A stretch of 64,000 nt of DNA from Bradyrhizobium sp. BTAi1. Its GTDB lineage: Bacteria; Pseudomonadota; Alphaproteobacteria; Rhizobiales; Xanthobacteraceae. The DNA lies in contig NC_009485.1 of NCBI RefSeq assembly GCF_000015165.1, positions 1,776,001 to 1,840,000 of the forward strand. The letters are read 5' to 3'. The notes below the pieces were generated by a model, which did not search any database, was not told the DNA's origin, and saw only the letters and a list, made by a program, of their open reading frames with translations. Made by a program: the position numbers and the translations under genes. Below, one piece after another: positions 1-7,258 of this stretch. Each line of letters opens with the position of its first letter. The first letter of the stretch is position 1.

Positions 1-1337
1 CGCGTCTGCGCCACGATATAGGTGTCGTGGAGCTGCGTGCGCGCTGCCCCGAGCGGACGGTCGAGCAGGTCGGGCGCGGCCGGCTGCTCGTGCAGGCGCA
101 GATCGGCGCGCGGGCCGCCGACGTCGAATGCGGCCTGGGCCGGCTCGGCAAAGGCCGCAGGCGAGAACGCCGCAGCGGCGGGCATCGCATCCGCGCCGTG
201 ATCGCGCGGCACCGGCGCGGCGGGCGCCGATGGTGAGCGCTGCCAATCCCAGTTCATGGGACCCGGGTTGGGGCGCGGCGGCGCGAACGCCGGGCGGAAC
301 GCGGCAATGGTCGCGCCGCCGTCATTGGCGGCGGTGCGGCGTCCCTCACGCGCCAGGCCTTCCTTCAGCGCGTGAATGATCAGCGCACGGACCAGACCGG
401 CATTGCGGAAGCGCACCTCGGTCTTGGCCGGATGCACATTGGCGTCGACCTCGCGTGGATCCAGCGTCACGAAAAGCGCCACGACGGGATGACGGTCGCG
501 CGGCAGATAGTCGGCATAGGCCGCGCGCACCGCGCCAAGGATGAGCTTGTCGCGCACGGGACGGCCGTTGACGAACAGATATTGGCCGAGCGCATTGGCC
601 CGCGTCAGCGCCGGCGCGGCCGCGAAGCCTTCGACCGCGACGCTCTCCCGCGCGCTCTGCACCGCGATGGCATGGCTGCGGAAGTCAGCACCCAGGATGT
701 CGCCGAGCCGCGTCAGCTGGCCGGGCGCCCCCGGCAGGGCCGCGGCCCAGGTCACCGGCGCGCGCTCCTCGCCGGCAATGGTGAAGGCGATGTCAGGCCG
801 CGCCATGGCCAGCCGCCGCACCACCTCGCGGATCGCCTCGGCCTCGGTGCGGTCGGTCTTGAGGAATTTCAGACGCGCTGGCGTGGCGTGGAACAGGTCG
901 GCGACCTCGACGCGCGTGCCTTGATTGAGCGCCGCCGGAACGACCGGTGATTTCTCGCCGCAATCGACCTGCAGCGCCCAGGCATGCGGCTCGCTCTTGT
1001 GCCGCGTCGTGATCGACAGCCGCGCCACCGAGCCGATCGAGGGCAGCGCCTCGCCGCGGAACCCGAGGGTGCGGATCTGCAGCAGATCCTCATCGTCGAG
1101 CTTCGATGTCGCATGGCGCTCGACCGCGAGCGCCAGATCGGCCGCGGTCATGCCGCCGCCATCGTCGGTGATCGCGATCTTCCGCCGCCCGCCGCCATCG
1201 GTGAAGATGTCGATGCGGCTGGCGCCGGCGTCGATCGCGTTCTCGACCAGCTCCTTGACCACGCTCGCGGGGCGTTCGACCACCTCGCCGGCGGCGATGC
1301 GGTTGATGATCTGTTCGGGAAGCTGGCGGACGGGCAT
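1..1337 (-). CDS. mutL: DNA mismatch repair protein MutL (N-terminal 445 residues; 3' end outside window)
   Basis: GHKL-type ATPase that couples mismatch recognition by MutS to strand removal. The start ATG is at 1337 and the frame runs off the left edge. Near the N-terminus the protein reads IINRIAAGEVVERP, then ENAIDAGA, DDGGG, ATSKL and GFRGEAL. These are the ATP-binding motifs of MutL/MutS-associated GHL ATPases. The transducer domain follows, with NGRPVRDK and VDANVHPAKTEVRF. After about residue 350 the sequence turns Pro/Ala-rich, which is the variable linker before the C-terminal dimerisation domain. Whether that domain is intact cannot be seen. Confidence 0.97.
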   Translation of the reverse strand, partial: MPVRQLPEQIINRIAAGEVVERPASVVKELVENAIDAGASRIDIFTDGGGRRKIAITDDGGGMTAADLALAVERHATSKLDDEDLLQIRTLGFRGEALPSIGSVARLSITTRHKSEPHAWALQVDCGEKSPVVPAALNQGTRVEVADLFHATPARLKFLKTDRTEAEAIREVVRRLAMARPDIAFTIAGEERAPVTWAAALPGAPGQLTRLGDILGADFRSHAIAVQSARESVAVEGFAAAPALTRANALGQYLFVNGRPVRDKLILGAVRAAYADYLPRDRHPVVALFVTLDPREVDANVHPAKTEVRFRNAGLVRALIIHALKEGLAREGRRTAANDGGATIAAFRPAFAPPRPNPGPMNWDWQRSPSAPAAPVPRDHGADAMPAAAAFSPAAFAEPAQAAFDVGGPRADLRLHEQPAAPDLLDRPLGAARTQLHDTYIVAQT

Positions 1338-1541
1338 GAGGCAGACTGTCGGAGGATTCGGATGTGCTGTTTTAGCCACCGCAGCGGCGCGGAGCCAGGC
1401 TGCCGCTCGCCACAATTGTGACGGTAGAATAGCCTTTTTCACGCAGTGCGGCAGGCGAAAGCCACGTTCTCCAACGGGATTGTGAGGCGGGCGGGGCCAG
1501 TATATCGTTTCACGAAAATCACAATCAGCCGGAGGAAGCCC

Positions 1542-1856
1542 ATGTGCCGTCTGTTCGCACACCAGCCTCAGCACGATTATGAGTCGCAGACCCGCTCGTT
1601 GCGGATCGGCGGCCATAGCACATCGATCCGGCTCGAAATGGCGTTCTGGGACACGCTCGAGGAGATCGCCGCCAAGGAAGGCATGAGCCTCGCCAAATTC
1701 GTGACCACGCTCTACGCCGAGGTGCTCGATCATCACGGCGAGGTGAAGAATTTTGCCTCGCTGTTGCGCTGCTCCTGTCTGATCTACCGCGCCAAGGCGA
1801 CCGCCGCGCTGCCGGATTTTCGCGCGGCGGCTGCGATCATGGACGCTGCCGAGTAG
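1542..1856 (+). CDS. ribbon-helix-helix domain protein
   Basis: Small protein of 104 residues. The ATG at 1542 follows a strong GGAGGA ribosome site at 1531-1536. The central part (TRSLRIGGHSTSIRLEMAFWDTLEE, split here only in description, then a helix with GMSLAKFVTTLY) has the strand-helix-helix pattern of the alphaproteobacterial RHH_4 family. Such proteins are small dimeric DNA-binding proteins or antitoxin-like regulators. No toxin gene lies beside it and it stands alone between mutL (divergent) and a palindromic repeat. The target is unknown. Confidence 0.8.
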   Translation: MCRLFAHQPQHDYESQTRSLRIGGHSTSIRLEMAFWDTLEEIAAKEGMSLAKFVTTLYAEVLDHHGEVKNFASLLRCSCLIYRAKATAALPDFRAAAAIMDAAE

Positions 1857-1884
1857 CCGCTCGGGCAGTCTCTCGTCTTCCTCG

Positions 1885-2007
1885 GCCCGCTTGCGGGGAG
1901 AGGGCAGGGTGAGGGGGACTCTCCACAGACCGCGCTCGTGAAGAGTCCCCCTCACCCGGATGCCATCTTGCGATGGCATCCGACCTCTCCCCGCAAGCGG
2001 GGAGAGG
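1885..2007. repeat. intergenic GC-rich palindromic repeat, family A, copy 1
   Basis: Two arms face each other: a left arm with GCTTGCGGGGAGAGG followed by GGGTGAGGGGGACTC, and a right arm with GAGTCCCCCTCACCC followed by CCTCTCCCCGCAAGC. The DNA or RNA can fold into a long hairpin. Five related elements occur in this window near 11.6, 33.8, 36.8, 45.3 and 48.5 kb, always between genes. It carries no coding capacity. Confidence 0.85.
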
Positions 2008-2058
2008 TCACGTCGAGCCGTCGTGCCGGATGCTGCGAACTCGCGATCACCCCGGGGG

Positions 2059-3627
2059 TCAGATCTCCTTCTTCTGCATCGCGCCCGCGATGTAGTCGGC
2101 CTGGCGGATCGCCAGCGCCACGATGGTCAGCGTGGGGTTGCACGCCGCGCCCGTGGTGAACTGGCTGCCGTCGGAGACGAACAGGTTCTTGATGTCGTGG
2201 GTCTGGCCGAACTTGTTGACGACGCCGTCCTTGGCTTTCTCGCTCATCCGGTTGGTGCCGAGATTATGCGTCGAGGGATAGGGCGTGGTCGGATAGGTCA
2301 CGGTGGCGCCGACCGCCTCGTAGATCGCCGAGCCCTGCTTGTAGGCGTGGGCGCGCATCGCGACGTCATTCGGATGATCGTCGAAATGCACTGACGCCAC
2401 CGGCATGCCGAACTTGTCCTTGGCGACCGGGTCGAGCGTGATGCGGTTGGTCTCCTGCGGCATGTCCTCGCCGACCAGCCACATGCCGGCCATGCGCGGA
2501 TAGGTCTCCATGGCCGCGGTGAAGCTGCGGCCCCAGGCGCCGGGATTGAGGAACGCCGCCATGAACGGCAGGCCGAGCGACAGCGTTTCCATCTCATAGC
2601 CGCCGACGAAGCCGCGCTTCGGATTGAACGCTGCCTCGTCGCGGACGATGCCGGCCATCGTGGTGCCGCGATACATGTGCACCGGGTTCTCGAACGTCGC
2701 ATAGACGCTGCCGGTCATGTGCCGCATGTAGTTGCGGCCGACCTGGCCGGAGGAGTTGGCGAGGCCGTCCGGGAACAGGTTCGAGGCGCTGTTGAGCAGG
2801 AGCCGCGGGCTCTCGATCGAGTTGCCGGCGACGGCGACGATGCGGGCCTTCTGCAACTGCATCTTGCCCTGGCTGTCGGCATAGACCACGCCGGTGACCT
2901 TGCCGGAGGCATCATGCTCGATCTTGATCGCCATGCTGCCGGAACGCACTTCGAGATTGCCGGTGGCCTCGCCCTTCGGGATCTCGGTGTACAGGGTCGA
3001 CCATTTCGCTCCGGATTTGCAGCCCTGGAAGCAGAAGCCGATCTGCTGGCAGGCGCCGCGGCCGTCGCGCGGCTGCGAGTTGATCGCCATGTTGCCGGTG
3101 TGCACGGTCTTGTAGCCGAGTTTGCGGGCGCCGGCCTCGAGCACCTTGAAGTTGTTGTTGCCGGGCAGGCCGGGAATGTCGTTGGTGCGGGTCACGCCCA
3201 TCTTGAACTCGGCCTTGGCGTACCACGGCTCCATCTCGGCGAGCGTCACCGGCCAGTCCATCAGGCTCGCGCCGGGCACGCCGCCATAGGTGGTGCGGGC
3301 CTTGAACTCGTGCTCCTCGAAGCGCAGCGAGGCGCCGGCCCAGTGCACGGTGGAGCCGCCGACCGCCTTCACGATCCAGGCCGGCAGATTGGCGAAGTCC
3401 TTCGCCACCCGCCAGGTGCCGGACGTCGTGCGCATGTCGGTCCAGGCGAGCTGGGTGAAGCTCTCCCATTCATCGTTGATGAAGTCCGGAATCTCGTAGC
3501 GATTGCCGGCTTCGAGAATAACGACCTTGATGCCCTTCTGCGCAAGCTCGTTGCCGAGCGTGCCGCCGCCGGCACCCGAGCCGATGATGACGACGACGCT
3601 CGAATCGTTCTGATCGAATTTTGCCAT
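2059..3627 (-). CDS. GMC-family FAD-dependent dehydrogenase, gluconate-dehydrogenase-like large subunit
   Basis: A 522-residue flavoprotein that probably oxidises an alcohol or sugar and passes electrons to the cytochrome c encoded in the same operon. The ATG at 3627 follows GGAGGAAACCACA. The FAD-binding fold is seen at the N-terminus (VVIIGSGAGGGTLGNELA). Near the C-terminus are STHNLGTNRM, with the likely catalytic His, and DGSQFTTGAACNPTLTI, with the Asn of the GMC His/Asn pair. The protein has no signal peptide. The preceding gene encodes a Tat-exported subunit 3, so co-export by hitch-hiking is likely, as in gluconate 2-dehydrogenases. The substrate is not predictable from sequence. Confidence 0.88.
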   Translation of the reverse strand: MAKFDQNDSSVVVIIGSGAGGGTLGNELAQKGIKVVILEAGNRYEIPDFINDEWESFTQLAWTDMRTTSGTWRVAKDFANLPAWIVKAVGGSTVHWAGASLRFEEHEFKARTTYGGVPGASLMDWPVTLAEMEPWYAKAEFKMGVTRTNDIPGLPGNNNFKVLEAGARKLGYKTVHTGNMAINSQPRDGRGACQQIGFCFQGCKSGAKWSTLYTEIPKGEATGNLEVRSGSMAIKIEHDASGKVTGVVYADSQGKMQLQKARIVAVAGNSIESPRLLLNSASNLFPDGLANSSGQVGRNYMRHMTGSVYATFENPVHMYRGTTMAGIVRDEAAFNPKRGFVGGYEMETLSLGLPFMAAFLNPGAWGRSFTAAMETYPRMAGMWLVGEDMPQETNRITLDPVAKDKFGMPVASVHFDDHPNDVAMRAHAYKQGSAIYEAVGATVTYPTTPYPSTHNLGTNRMSEKAKDGVVNKFGQTHDIKNLFVSDGSQFTTGAACNPTLTIVALAIRQADYIAGAMQKKEI

Positions 3628-3665
3628 TGTGGTTTCCTCCGTGTTCTCGTTGTTGTTCGCCGGCG

Positions 3666-4214
3666 TCAGGCTTTCGGCAGCCAGTCGATGTCGGAGAAGC
3701 CACGGTTGATGTAGCCGCCATGCTCGGCGGAGGAGCCCTCGTAGCCGAATTTCGGCCAGAGCTCTTTTTGATTGTAGAGCGAGACCACGAGGTCGCCGCG
3801 GATGGTCTTGAAGAAGGTGGTCTGCTCGATGCCCTGCAGCAGCGCGACGCGGTCGGCCTCCCACGGCACCTGCGCATACGGCACCTTGTGGCGGTCCTTC
3901 GCATCCTGGTCGAGCCGGGCGATGCCGTCATTGATCATCGCCTTGACGGCGGCATCTTCGGCGGCCTTGCCGTCCCACGGCTTGACCGCGACGATGTAAT
4001 AGCGGTCGGCGAGGAAGTCGTGCGGATAGATGTCGCGCGCGACCTTCACCAGCGTCTTCAGGGTAGCCGGGGTCAGCGCCTTGGCATCCTCGGCCCAGGC
4101 ATCGGTGATGCCGAGGCCGGTCGCGGAGGCGACGGCGGCGGCCGGCACGGTCGAGGCCGCGCCCTTGAGAAAGACGCGGCGGTCGTATTTGTTGCGGCGA
4201 TCGACTTCTCTCAT
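3666..4214 (-). CDS. gluconate 2-dehydrogenase subunit 3 family protein, Tat-exported
   Basis: A 182-residue small subunit of a membrane-associated GMC dehydrogenase. The ATG at 4214 follows GGAGGAAATAGCC. The N-terminus carries a twin-arginine signal (DRRVFLKG, then a hydrophobic stretch ending near DAWA). The body has the helical pattern of gluconate dehydrogenase subunit 3 (LKTLVKVARDIYPHDFLADRYY). It lies 38 bases upstream of the GMC flavoprotein gene in the same direction. This supports a complex in which the small subunit escorts the leaderless flavoprotein through the Tat pore. Confidence 0.87.
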   Translation of the reverse strand: MREVDRRNKYDRRVFLKGAASTVPAAAVASATGLGITDAWAEDAKALTPATLKTLVKVARDIYPHDFLADRYYIVAVKPWDGKAAEDAAVKAMINDGIARLDQDAKDRHKVPYAQVPWEADRVALLQGIEQTTFFKTIRGDLVVSLYNQKELWPKFGYEGSSAEHGGYINRGFSDIDWLPKA

Positions 4215-4265
4215 GGCTATTTCCTCCGTGTGTTTGTTACTTATGTTTTTGGTTGGTCTCGCGGC

Positions 4266-4661
4266 TCAGCCGAAGCGGCCGCCGCGCTGGATCACCTCGA
4301 TCTTGTAGCCGTCGGGATCGGTGACGAAGAAGAAGCGCGCCAACGTCGCGCCATTGTGCTTGAAGTCGCGCAACGGGCCCGGCGACAGGTTCTCGCGCTC
4401 GAAGCGGGCATGTTCGGCATCGAGATCGTCGACGACGACGGCGAGATGACCATAGCCGTCGCCCAGCGTATACGGCTCCTTGCGGTCGTAATTGACGGTC
4501 AGCTCGACCTCGAACGGCGACGACGGATGGCGCAGATAGATCAGTGCGAAGCCGTCGAAGCGCAGATTGTCGGCGATCTCCAGGCCGAAGGCGCGCTTGT
4601 AGAAGTCGAGTGCCTTGGCTTCGTCGAGCACGCGGATCATCGAATGAACCGGTTTTGCCAT
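4266..4661 (-). CDS. VOC family (glyoxalase/lactoylglutathione lyase-like) protein
   Basis: 131 residues forming two beta-alpha-beta-beta-beta modules of the vicinal oxygen chelate fold. The first is HSMIRVLDEAKALDFYKRAF with FEVELT, the second GYGHLAVVVDDLDAEHARFE with FVTDPDGYKIEVIQ. His6, Glu53-region, His75-region and the Glu in YKIEVIQ are candidates for metal ligands of glyoxalase I. Its ATG (4661) lies one base after the stop of the cytochrome gene, so the two are probably translationally coupled. A VOC protein inside a dehydrogenase operon is unexpected. It may detoxify a reactive aldehyde product. Confidence 0.85.
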   Translation of the reverse strand: MAKPVHSMIRVLDEAKALDFYKRAFGLEIADNLRFDGFALIYLRHPSSPFEVELTVNYDRKEPYTLGDGYGHLAVVVDDLDAEHARFERENLSPGPLRDFKHNGATLARFFFVTDPDGYKIEVIQRGGRFG

Positions 4662-4662
4662 C

Positions 4663-5070
4663 TCAATTGTCCTTCAGATAGGTGATGATCGCGGCGCGCA
4701 ATTCGGGCTTGGCTTGGCGGTAGGCCATCACGGCGCCGGGGATCAGCTCTTGCGGGTTGGTCAGCCAAGCATCGAGCCTGGCCTCATCCCAGGTGAAATC
4801 GGCCTTGGCGAAGCCGGCCGAATAGCGGAAGCCTTCGACCGAACCTGCGCGTCGGCCGACGACTTTCGTCAGCGGCGGTCCCTGCCGCATCGGCTCGGCG
4901 CTGCTCAGCGTATGGCAGACACCGCATTGCTGCTTGAACAAGGTCGCGCCATCGACAGGCTTTGGGGCAGGCAGGGCCATCTGCGCAAACGCAATCGTGG
5001 TGCTCAGCACCGCGCCAATGAATGACCCACACAGAAGAAGCGCGTATTGCGCCGCACGCCGTCCCGACAT
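4663..5070 (-). CDS. c-type cytochrome, class I, exported
   Basis: A 135-residue exported monoheme cytochrome. The ATG at 5070 is preceded by GAGGA. An N-terminal hydrophobic signal (ALLLCGSFIGAVLSTTIAFA) is followed by the heme site CGVCH and a later GAVMAY that gives the axial Met. It is the first gene of the operon with the VOC protein, subunit 3 and the GMC dehydrogenase. It is the likely electron acceptor of the dehydrogenase in the periplasm, passing electrons to the respiratory chain. Confidence 0.9.
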   Translation of the reverse strand: MSGRRAAQYALLLCGSFIGAVLSTTIAFAQMALPAPKPVDGATLFKQQCGVCHTLSSAEPMRQGPPLTKVVGRRAGSVEGFRYSAGFAKADFTWDEARLDAWLTNPQELIPGAVMAYRQAKPELRAAIITYLKDN

Positions 5071-5199
5071 CGATCCTCGCTCATCATTTTTCTTGAGCCT
5101 AGGTCGCAGCTGGCGCGGCGTGGTAGTAGCGGGCTGTTTCAGCGAGAACAAAGCGTGCGCAGCAGTCGTGCGCGACGCAGCATATGTCAGTGTTGCGGA

Positions 5200-5619
5200 C
5201 TAATCGTCGAAACGGCGCGCGCCGCGTCCCGCCTTGACGTCGCTGCGGAGCTTTTTGCCTTCGAGCCGGCGCTGCTTGGAGCCGAAAGTCGGCTTGGTCG
5301 GGCGCCGCACCTTCGGCCGCACCATCGCTTCGCGCAGCAGCGTCACGAGACGTTCGATGGCGTCGGCCTTGTTGCGCTCCTGGGTGCGGAAGCGTTCGGC
5401 CTGGATCACGATGACGCCGTTCTTGGTCATGCGCTGGCCCGCGAGGCGCGCCAGCCGTGCCGCCGCATCCTCCGGCAGCGTGATCCTGCTGGTGTCGAAG
5501 CGCAACTGGGCCGAGGTCGACAGCTTGTTGACGTTCTGTCCGCCGGGGCCGGAGGCGCGGACGAACGAGATCTCGATGTCGTTTTCGTCGATGGCGAGGT
5601 CGCGGGAAATCCGCAGCAT
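5200..5619 (-). CDS. arfB: alternative ribosome-rescue factor ArfB (YaeJ-type peptidyl-tRNA hydrolase)
   Basis: A 139-residue class I release-factor-like protein that frees peptidyl-tRNA from stalled ribosomes. The catalytic loop SGPGGQNVNK contains the GGQ motif. The C-terminal tail is strongly basic (KVRRPTKPTFGSKQRRLEGK), as needed to enter the empty mRNA channel. The codon-recognition domain of ordinary release factors is absent, which agrees with the length. I chose the ATG at 5619 because the family starts with MLRISRDLAI. Codons upstream do not resemble the family. Confidence 0.93.
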   Translation of the reverse strand: MLRISRDLAIDENDIEISFVRASGPGGQNVNKLSTSAQLRFDTSRITLPEDAAARLARLAGQRMTKNGVIVIQAERFRTQERNKADAIERLVTLLREAMVRPKVRRPTKPTFGSKQRRLEGKKLRSDVKAGRGARRFDD

Positions 5620-5731
5620 GGGGCACCAGGGGAATCGAGGTTTTCGCGCGCACCATAGCGGCTTTAGGGGAGGCGTGCGCGGCTCGTCATGGGGACGTGG
5701 TTGGCCTGGGACAGCTGCCAAAGCCTCCGCT

Positions 5732-5883
5732 GTCATCCCGGCCAACGCCGGGATCCATAACCCCAGGACAAGCTTTGTGGCAGGTTGATCGTTGATCCCT
5801 TCCGCATCAGGTCGACTGCGGAGTTTGGACCCCCGATCGGCGCCGCGCCGCGCGGGCGCGCGTCATCGCTTGTCCGGGATGAC
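5732..5883. repeat. 152-bp repeat, family C, copy 1
   Basis: The element begins GTCATCCCGG and ends CCGGGATGAC, a perfect 10-bp terminal inverted repeat. The 3' half contains GATCGGCGCCGCGCCGCGC. A second copy of exactly the same length lies at 39075-39226. No coding potential is evident. Confidence 0.75.
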
Positions 5884-6019
5884 GGTGGTGGGGAGGGCGG
5901 ATTCACGCTTCAAACAGCCGAGGGAACGCAAGGGACAGGCGCGGCGTCAAAGGACATGGCTCCGCGGTCTCGCGGCATCTCGTGCCCGAGCTCCGCGTTA
6001 AACTCGTCCCTCGCGAGGA

Positions 6020-6310
6020 GTGCAGAGGGCGCGGGGAATGCCGGGTGCTGGCCGCACCCATGGCCCGCCTGCGAAAAAAATGCAGGCGGCAGGTACCACA
6101 GGTTCAGCCGAGACATCCCGGCATTCCCCGCGCGATGGGCTTCACGCTTATACACAGTCTCCCTGGTGCGCCGGGCTTTCTGGCCACCATTGCGCGACGC
6201 TTGCGCATCGGCGCGTGATACCAGCATCGGGGTATCGGGACGCTGCGACTTCACGTCCGCGACAGATCGTTCGTCCGCGCCCTCGAGAAGAGGACGCTGC
6301 GACCTCTCGC
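6020..6310 (+). repeat. structured interspersed element, family D, copy 1
   Basis: About 290 bases that recur in inverted orientation near 58345-58640. The core at 6031-6131 has a perfect 15-bp outer stem: GCGGGGAATGCCGGG (6031-6045) pairs with CCCGGCATTCCCCGC (6117-6131). Inside it is an 8-bp hairpin, CCGCCTGC (6065-6072) with GCAGGCGG (6082-6089), closed by a loop holding seven A. The region 5620-6486 holds this element and the 152-bp repeat and no convincing gene. Confidence 0.8.
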
Positions 6311-6486
6311 GGCCACCGCCTCCCCGCCTCGCGTGTCGTGACGATCGCGCGCAACGCCCCTCCGCAGTGAGGCGGGATGCGGACATACAATCATAGATTC
6401 CGATAATGCGCAAGAAATTTTGCTTTTTCAGAATTTGATGCCGGCTGGGACTGTCGTCGGCCGGCCGATATGGTATCGTGGCCGGC

Positions 6487-7122
6487 ATGAGTGAGATGGC
6501 TCACCGCTTCCTCCGAGGAGCCGATCCTGCTGGCTCACCCCTGCTCCTGCTGCACGGGACCGGCGGCACGGAACATGACCTGCTGGCTTTGGCTCGAGAC
6601 CTCGGTCCTGCGATGTCGAGCCTGGCGGTACGCGGCACGGTCGAGATCGAAGGAGGCTTTGCGTTTTTCTGCCGTCATTCAAACCGAACCATCGATGAAG
6701 CTGACATCACGGAGCGGCTGGAGGCTCTGGCCGGCTTTCTGAATTCATGTCGCGACCATCACGGATTTGCAGCTCCGGTCGCCGTTGGTTTTTCGAATGG
6801 TGCGATCATGGCCGCTGCGCTGCTTCTGATGCGGCCCGGATTGCTGAGAGGGGCCATTCTGTTTCGGCCGCTGTCCCCACTATCGAGAGAACTGCCGACG
6901 ACGATGCAGGCGACGCCTGTGCTGATCATAGACGGCGCGAACGACAGCCGGCGTTCTCGTGGCGATGGTCTGAGGCTGGCGCAGACGCTGATACGCGCCG
7001 GCGCTGATGTGACACATCATGTCCTCGACACCGGCCATGCGATCACATCGGAGGACGTCGCGATCGCACGCGCGTGGCTGACGAGGACAGTTCCCGAAGC
7101 AATCAGCGAGCGCGCTTCTTGA
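6487..7122 (+). CDS. alpha/beta hydrolase (carboxylesterase/phospholipase type)
   Basis: A 211-residue serine hydrolase. It shows the oxyanion strand LLLLHGTGG near the N-terminus, the nucleophile elbow VGFSNG (Ser near residue 103), an Asp in LIIDGANDSR and a His in DTGHAI, all in canonical order. Size and motifs resemble the YpfH-like carboxylesterase group. The start could also be GTG 6478 or ATG 6496; none has a strong ribosome site. The gene stands alone and the substrate is unknown. Confidence 0.88.
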   Translation: MSEMAHRFLRGADPAGSPLLLLHGTGGTEHDLLALARDLGPAMSSLAVRGTVEIEGGFAFFCRHSNRTIDEADITERLEALAGFLNSCRDHHGFAAPVAVGFSNGAIMAAALLLMRPGLLRGAILFRPLSPLSRELPTTMQATPVLIIDGANDSRRSRGDGLRLAQTLIRAGADVTHHVLDTGHAITSEDVAIARAWLTRTVPEAISERAS

Positions 7123-7152
7123 GTGGCGATTTATGCCCGTGTCTTTCCATCC

Positions 7153-7183
7153 GTCATGACCGGGCTTGTCCCGGCCATCCACG
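7153..7183. repeat. single arm of short palindromic repeat, family B
   Basis: A 31-base unit beginning GTCATGACCGGGCTTG that matches the left arms of the hairpin repeats near 38.7, 39.7 and 40.6 kb. It is itself a small dyad (CCGGGC/GTCCCGG). It lies between the convergent hydrolase and M16 peptidase genes, where it may help end transcription. Confidence 0.6.
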
Positions 7184-7258
7184 TCGATCAGCGACCCGTA
7201 AAGACGAGGATGCTCGGGCCTTCGCCGCGCCGATGCGGCTTCGGCCCGGCCGCCCGCC

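Noticed and set aside
5785..6396. A 203-residue open frame on the plus strand in the repeat-filled gap
   Set aside because: It coincides with the two repeat elements. Such translations recur with the repeats and show no domain; the conserved feature is the DNA fold, not the protein.
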